The position numbers and the translations under genes were made by a program. Positions 60,067-64,000 of a DNA stretch of 64,000 nt are shown here, piece after piece. How positions within the stretch are numbered: position 1 is the stretch's first letter; every line of letters starts with the position of its first letter. Where the stretch lies: the NCBI RefSeq assembly GCF_029168945.1, contig NC_083606.1:14162041-14226040 (forward strand). Direction: 5' to 3'. Origin of the DNA: Cannabis sativa (Eukaryota; Streptophyta; Magnoliopsida; Rosales; Cannabaceae). The notes beneath the pieces were generated by a model. That model ran no database searches, was not told where the DNA came from, and saw only the letters and a program-made list of their open reading frames with translations.

Positions 60067-60919
60067 TGTTGTCGAGTGAATTTCGCAACACCAAATTATA
60101 TTATTTTGTTAATATCAAAGAGAATTTTATGTGTAAAGACAAGTGCGAGTATTCAACCTAAAATGGCGAGTACTCCACTGGGAATGGGAAAATAATCAAC
60201 CAAAGCTGGAAAATAACAATAAACAGAGAATTATAGTGGTTCAGTCAGATTATGATCTGCTTAGTCCACTGTAGCAAGGGATTCGTAGGTGCCATTTCAT
60301 GGTGGATCACCTCTTTATATACAAAGCAGGTGTCCAATCGGTTACACAAGGATCACATTCATTGTTAATCCATTATTTACATATTGAATTGCAATAATTA
60401 AACCCAAGCAACGTTAACATTAATAAATGAACGGCAGTTATCAAGTCCATCAACGTATGCGTCTTCCACATCTGCGAGTTGACTGTTCATGTTCCGTTGT
60501 TGAGCTCGCAGGGTCACATGTACGTTTGGAACGTTTGTACCCTTAGGTAATCGCCTCTTGTAGACATCGCATGTCGAGCTGGTAGAACCTAGACATGCGA
60601 ATCTATATCGGCTTGTCAGGGCTATTGGGTCGTTGGGACCAAATCGCATCATAGAGAGTTGGTCTCTATGCTTTCGCATAAGTATAGAGGGGATATTCGC
60701 ATATGTCCTAGCACATGCGAGTTGGGTCTACCCTGCATAATGCGAATTACGGTTATGCGATCCGACTTAGGTCATACTCGCTAGCTTTATCCTGGGCGAG
60801 GTTAAAACTTCGAGTAGTCTCTCACAACATTTCAGCTTTCATTGGAAATCTGAATACACGTGTCCCTTAAATAGGAGTCTGGTCTCAAGTTTCTAGGTGA
60901 GAGAAATCTCACTATAACA
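60067..60919 (-). mobile_element. Tat-like element 5' LTR
   Basis: 853 bp, followed in element sense by the primer site. Compared base by base with the other LTR: about 15 substitutions, some 12 of them transitions, and one single-base indel. A minus-strand TATA-like TATATAAAG lies at 60313-60321. Confidence 0.96.
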
Positions 60920-61220
60920 ATTTTTTAATATTTTTAGAAGAACAATTGCTTACTCTAATTTTCATACAAATTCGCACGTGCGTAGCATAAGTTTTTCACC
61001 TAGTGTTAATAAAAGTGTATGATTTATATCGTTTTTGTTATATTTTGACAAAACAAGATTACTAACAATTATATAAGAACTTGGTCAAAAAAAGAAATTA
61101 AATAAGGGTAAAGAGTGCAAATGTGTCGATAATAAAATGAGACTTTTTTTTTCTTTTTTGTCTTCAAAGGATTAACAAGAAACTTTGACAATTAGTTTTT
61201 TCTTTTTTAATAAAATATAT

Positions 61221-61623
61221 TGGTTAATTAAGATTTTTATCCTCCAAACTTTAGCATGTACTAAATTATGCCCTCTGAACCTTTAAGATCGTTAGAAATC
61301 TCCCTTGAATTGTTAGGATCGTTGGATTTAAGAACTTTTGTCCAATTTTAATAAGCAAAGTCGAACATTGATGAAAGTTTAGGAAATATGATTTGGTACA
61401 TGTAAAAGTTCGACAAACATGATTTGATAGATATCGAAGTCTGGGGAGCATGATTTAGTACATAGACAATCATCGAATTAGTATAAAATGAAATGAAATT
61501 GGACAAAAATCTTCAAATATAACAATCTCAATAATTCAAGGGGAATTTTTAACGACCAAAAAAGTTCAGAAAATATGATTTAGTACATGTAAAAGTTTAG
61601 GTATCAAATATTTTGATTGACCA
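61221..61623. mobile_element. Mutator-type MITE, ~403 bp
   Basis: Long imperfect inverted repeats. The left TGGTTAATTAAG... with CATGTACTAAATTATGC is mirrored by the right end, whose reverse complement begins TGGTCAATCAAA and contains CATGTACTAAATCAT. Pairing covers about 130 bases per side. AAAATATAT lies on both sides (61212-61220 and 61624-61632), a 9-bp duplication as for Mutator-like elements. Non-coding. Confidence 0.78.
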
Positions 61624-61662
61624 AAAATATATTCCTTAATTTCTTTATCTTACTAAAAAAAA

Positions 61663-61929
61663 TGTTATTGGTGTTATAAAATAATATAAAATTATATAAA
61701 GTAGATGAGAAGAAAGAAGAAGAAGATGAAGAGAGAAAGAGAAAGTGAATGAGAATGAGAATTTCTCAGTTGTTTATTCCAATGGGGCGAACCCCTATTT
61801 ATACAAATACAAGAGTGAAATATTAAGAAACTAAGAAAAAGAAAAACTAAGAAAAGAGGAATGTTGATTACAATTAATGGTAATAAATAAAAGATTTGGA
61901 CATCCACATAATTATTAATATTTATAACA
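61663..61929 (-). mobile_element. Short copia LTR (267 bp)
   Basis: On the minus strand it runs from TGTTATAAATATT to CCAATAACA, with a TATA box (GTATAAATAGGGG near 61800) and a CTCTTTCTCTCTTC leader. It is directly preceded by a polypurine tract and by copia RNase H, so it is a 3' LTR of a second, unrelated copia lineage. No partner LTR lies in the window. Confidence 0.85.
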
Positions 61930-61940
61930 CTCCCCCTTGG
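61930..61940 (-). promoter_or_regulatory. Polypurine tract of short-LTR copia
   Basis: CCAAGGGGGAG on the minus strand directly precedes the LTR start TGTTATAAAT. Confidence 0.8.
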
Positions 61941-61955
61941 ATGTCCATAATAATT

Positions 61956-62597
61956 GTCTCATTAAAAATCTTGCTGAAAAACTTGATCAAAAGAAAAAGA
62001 GTATAGTGTAAACTAACTCCCCCTCATTTAGACATTCGTGGATATCTTCTAATCGACGAATTTTGATCTTGTATGTCGTCTTCTCAAATGTTGATGTTGG
62101 TAATAACTTTGTGAATAAGTTTGCAAGATTAACACTTGATTGAATTTGTTGAACACCAATATGCATTTTCTTGAAGCGTATAAAGAAGAATTTGGTGAAA
62201 TGTGTTCTAAATCTATCTCCTTCAATGTACCCTCCTTTAAGTTGAGCGATGTAAGCAGTATTATCTTCATAGAGAACTGCTTGGGTTGATACTTCTTTAT
62301 TGAGTGCAATCCATATGTTTCCCGAATATGTTATGTCAATGATCTCACTCACACACATTCTCTACTTGCTTCATAAAATGCAAGTATGTTAACATGATTT
62401 ATAGTTGCCTCGTTAAAAATCTTGCCAGAAAAACCCAGTGGGAGAAAATCTGAGCTAGGGAAAAAGAGTACAATATATATTTGATATTCATAACTATTTG
62501 CAAGTTGCCTTGTTAAAAACCTTGCCAGGAAAACCCAGTGGGACAAAACCTGAACTAAGGGAAAAAGAGTGCAACATAAATATGTCTCCCCCTCATG
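61956..62597 (-). repeat. Three-copy repeat around the copia 3' end
   Basis: A module of about 70 bases occurs at 61956-62030, 62404-62475 and 62504-62597. The core is CGTTAAAAATCTTGCCAGAA, then AAACCCAGTGGGA and GGGAAAAAGAGT. The first and third copies are followed by CTCCCCCTCAT, a polypurine tract on the minus strand. The first is most degraded. The module flanks the RNase H relic on both sides. Confidence 0.85.
61987..62358 (-). pseudogene. Ty1-copia RNase H, C-terminal relic
   Basis: A frame of about 120 codons with VLYEDNTAYIAQLKGGYIEG and NLANLFTKLLPTSTFEK, the end of copia pol; the Asp of YEDN is the expected RNase H residue. A His-rich spacing and the DLFTK-type motif match the family with small changes. 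Nothing recognisable as RT precedes it, since repeats begin at about 62400, so the interior is rearranged or truncated. The last 20 codons are extra. Confidence 0.8.
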
Positions 62598-62600
62598 CAC

Positions 62601-64000
62601 ATATGATCCATAATTCTTTTGGTGATAATAGATATCTCATAAGATTATTGTTATCACTTTTAAAATATCACCATATACAATCTTTGATCATATATTTTCT
62701 ATAACTCTTCCAGAGTATGTATGGACTTCTAAATTATAGATGAGGGGTTCGTGGAACATTAATCTTTATCCAACTAATTGTATCATTCATGTGTGTACAC
62801 AACTTTGTTCATACTAAAATTTAAAATTTCAAGTAGATATGAACATAACACATTAATGGTACTATAAATTTTCATTTGTGACAATGATGGTACTCCAAGA
62901 CCATATATTTGTTCCATCTTGTTGTATGATCTTAATTTCCATATCAAATGATCATATATCTATAATTCTTGATACATATGAAATACTTTAGGACTTCAAT
63001 ACTAACGAACAACTTTATACATTTAATATTTCTCAATATATAGAAAGAAATAAAAGTTTGTTCTTCAATCACTTATAATATAATCAAAAACTCTTCAAGA
63101 GTCTATCACAACGTATAATTTACGAATTTATACTGCATAGACAACCATACGTATTTTTCAAACAATAATTTACTTACATGTCTTTATTTCATACAAAGAT
63201 CTTTGTCATATAGTGCGCGCGACTTTGAATTTATATCACTTAAGACATGTAGTTAATTCTTCTAGAATTTTTAGATTAGGCTTATTTCAAATTCTCACTA
63301 TATTAGGAGCTACAAATAAATAATCTTTTGTTGCAACATTTATGTGACGCTTATAAATCCTCATAAAATATATTCCTGGCTATAATCAAATCATGATTAT
63401 ATTTTCTCAATATTTAAGCCTTACTTCAATCAATCTCATATCTATGCAAACTTTGTACAACAATTCATTATGTACAAATACATATATAAAAATTTCTCAT
63501 TAGAAATATTTATTTGCACACCTTACGGGTCTTACTTCACTTTATGCGAGTAAACTTGTCTGGACCGTGTCATAATATTTTGGCCAAAAACAAAATGTAT
63601 GTCGATGATTCTCGACAAATCTAATACCATGATCCTTGCTATCTCATGTTAGTTTATTGCATATGCAAATATTCAACTTCTATTGTCGACAAAAAGTTTC
63701 AGTATATGATAATTTCCTCCCATATTGACATAACTTATAGAGATCTCTTTAAATTACATATTTTCAAATATGTTTATCATTTATAGGTACCTATATAGAA
63801 CCACTTCAGGGATTCAATTATCATCAAATGTGTTATGTCTAACTTCTCTTGGGAGTCTCTTCTAGAGCACCGTTTCCATCACGGTTATCATTTTTAAATC
63901 ATCAATACTTTATAACATTAAGGTATCTCCATGAGTACCTCTAGATTTAACAACTTCAGGGTAAATCAAATGAACATTTACTAATAATTTCTATATTGTT
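62601..64000. other. AT-rich DNA, nothing recognised
   Basis: About 1.4 kb without an open frame above 60 codons or any family I recognise. A phrase ACTTCAGGGTAAATCAAATG / ACTTCAGGGATTCAATTATC occurs twice (about 63805 and 63951), so part of it may be decayed repeat interior. It continues beyond the window. Confidence 0.5.

Larger units (their letters stand above)
49530..60919 (-). mobile_element. Complete Tat-like Ty3-gypsy retrotransposon
   Basis: 11,390 bp on the minus strand with ATTTT on both sides (49525-49529 and 60920-60924). Order in element sense: 5' LTR (right), primer site, gag, protease, RT, two RNase H regions, integrase, an antisense gene, polypurine tract, 3' LTR (left). The second RNase H and the extra gene between integrase and the 3' LTR point to the Tat group. 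I count about 15 substitutions and one indel between the LTRs, mostly transitions, so the insertion is fairly recent. All polyprotein segments carry lesions. Confidence 0.95.

Noticed and set aside
1..64000. Host protein genes, rRNA, tRNA genes, CRISPR arrays, organelle or viral inserts
   Set aside because: Searched for by eye on both strands. All recognisable coding sequence is retrotransposon or transposase. The tRNA-like signals are only primer binding sites.

Overview
This window looks like nuclear DNA of a flowering plant, most likely a eudicot. The evidence is the very AT-rich background, plant-type LTR retrotransposons (Ty1-copia and a Tat-like Ty3-gypsy with a TGGCGCC primer site), a plant L1-type LINE, a zinc-finger/hAT-type transposase, Mutator-type MITEs and short GT-AG introns. 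I could not pin down the species. I recognised no host gene, rRNA, tRNA or CRISPR. Almost everything assignable is transposable element, stacked in nested insertions typical of silent, gene-poor chromatin.

Layout. 1-4155: LTRs of a Ty1-copia family called family A here (about 1.4-1.9 kb, TGTTGGG...CCAACA), a CACTA-like end and a 371-bp MITE. 4156-30700: two minus-strand family-A elements, one inside the other. The inner element (copia-2, 4269-18675) has 5-bp target duplications AACCT 14.4 kb apart. It landed in the 3' LTR of the outer one (copia-1). It later received a hAT element, two solo LTRs and a deletion. The rest of the target LTR, carrying a nested solo LTR of a second family (B), was then amplified into four tandem copies of about 2.72 kb (18676-29584). 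29585-39327: decayed copia-1 pol meets the 3' end of a plus-strand family-A element head to head, followed by two more plus-strand LTRs with four nested insertions. 39838-49469: a 5'-truncated LINE on the minus strand broken by three solo LTRs, each with an exact 5-bp duplication.

49530-60919: a complete Tat-like gypsy element on the minus strand. Its 854/853-bp LTRs differ at about 15 bases plus one indel by hand count, and the duplication is ATTTT. Its gag-pol is dead: frameshifts, stops, a deletion, RT YVDD changed to YVND, integrase D changed to N. Between pol and the 3' LTR, on the opposite strand, lies a gene with its own TATA box, a 5' UTR intron and two coding introns that join in frame to give a fully open 645-codon protein. 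This intact antisense gene in a dead element is the most interesting object here. 60925-64000: another MITE, a third copia end with short repeats, and AT-rich DNA with nothing recognised.

How the parts relate. Family A is a parasite of its own copies. Its pol remnants carry stops, and one stop is shared between two copies, yet the LTR ends of copia-2 are identical over the 126 bp still comparable. That suggests movement with proteins supplied by another element. Tandem LTRs produced by self-insertion then served as substrate for unequal exchange.
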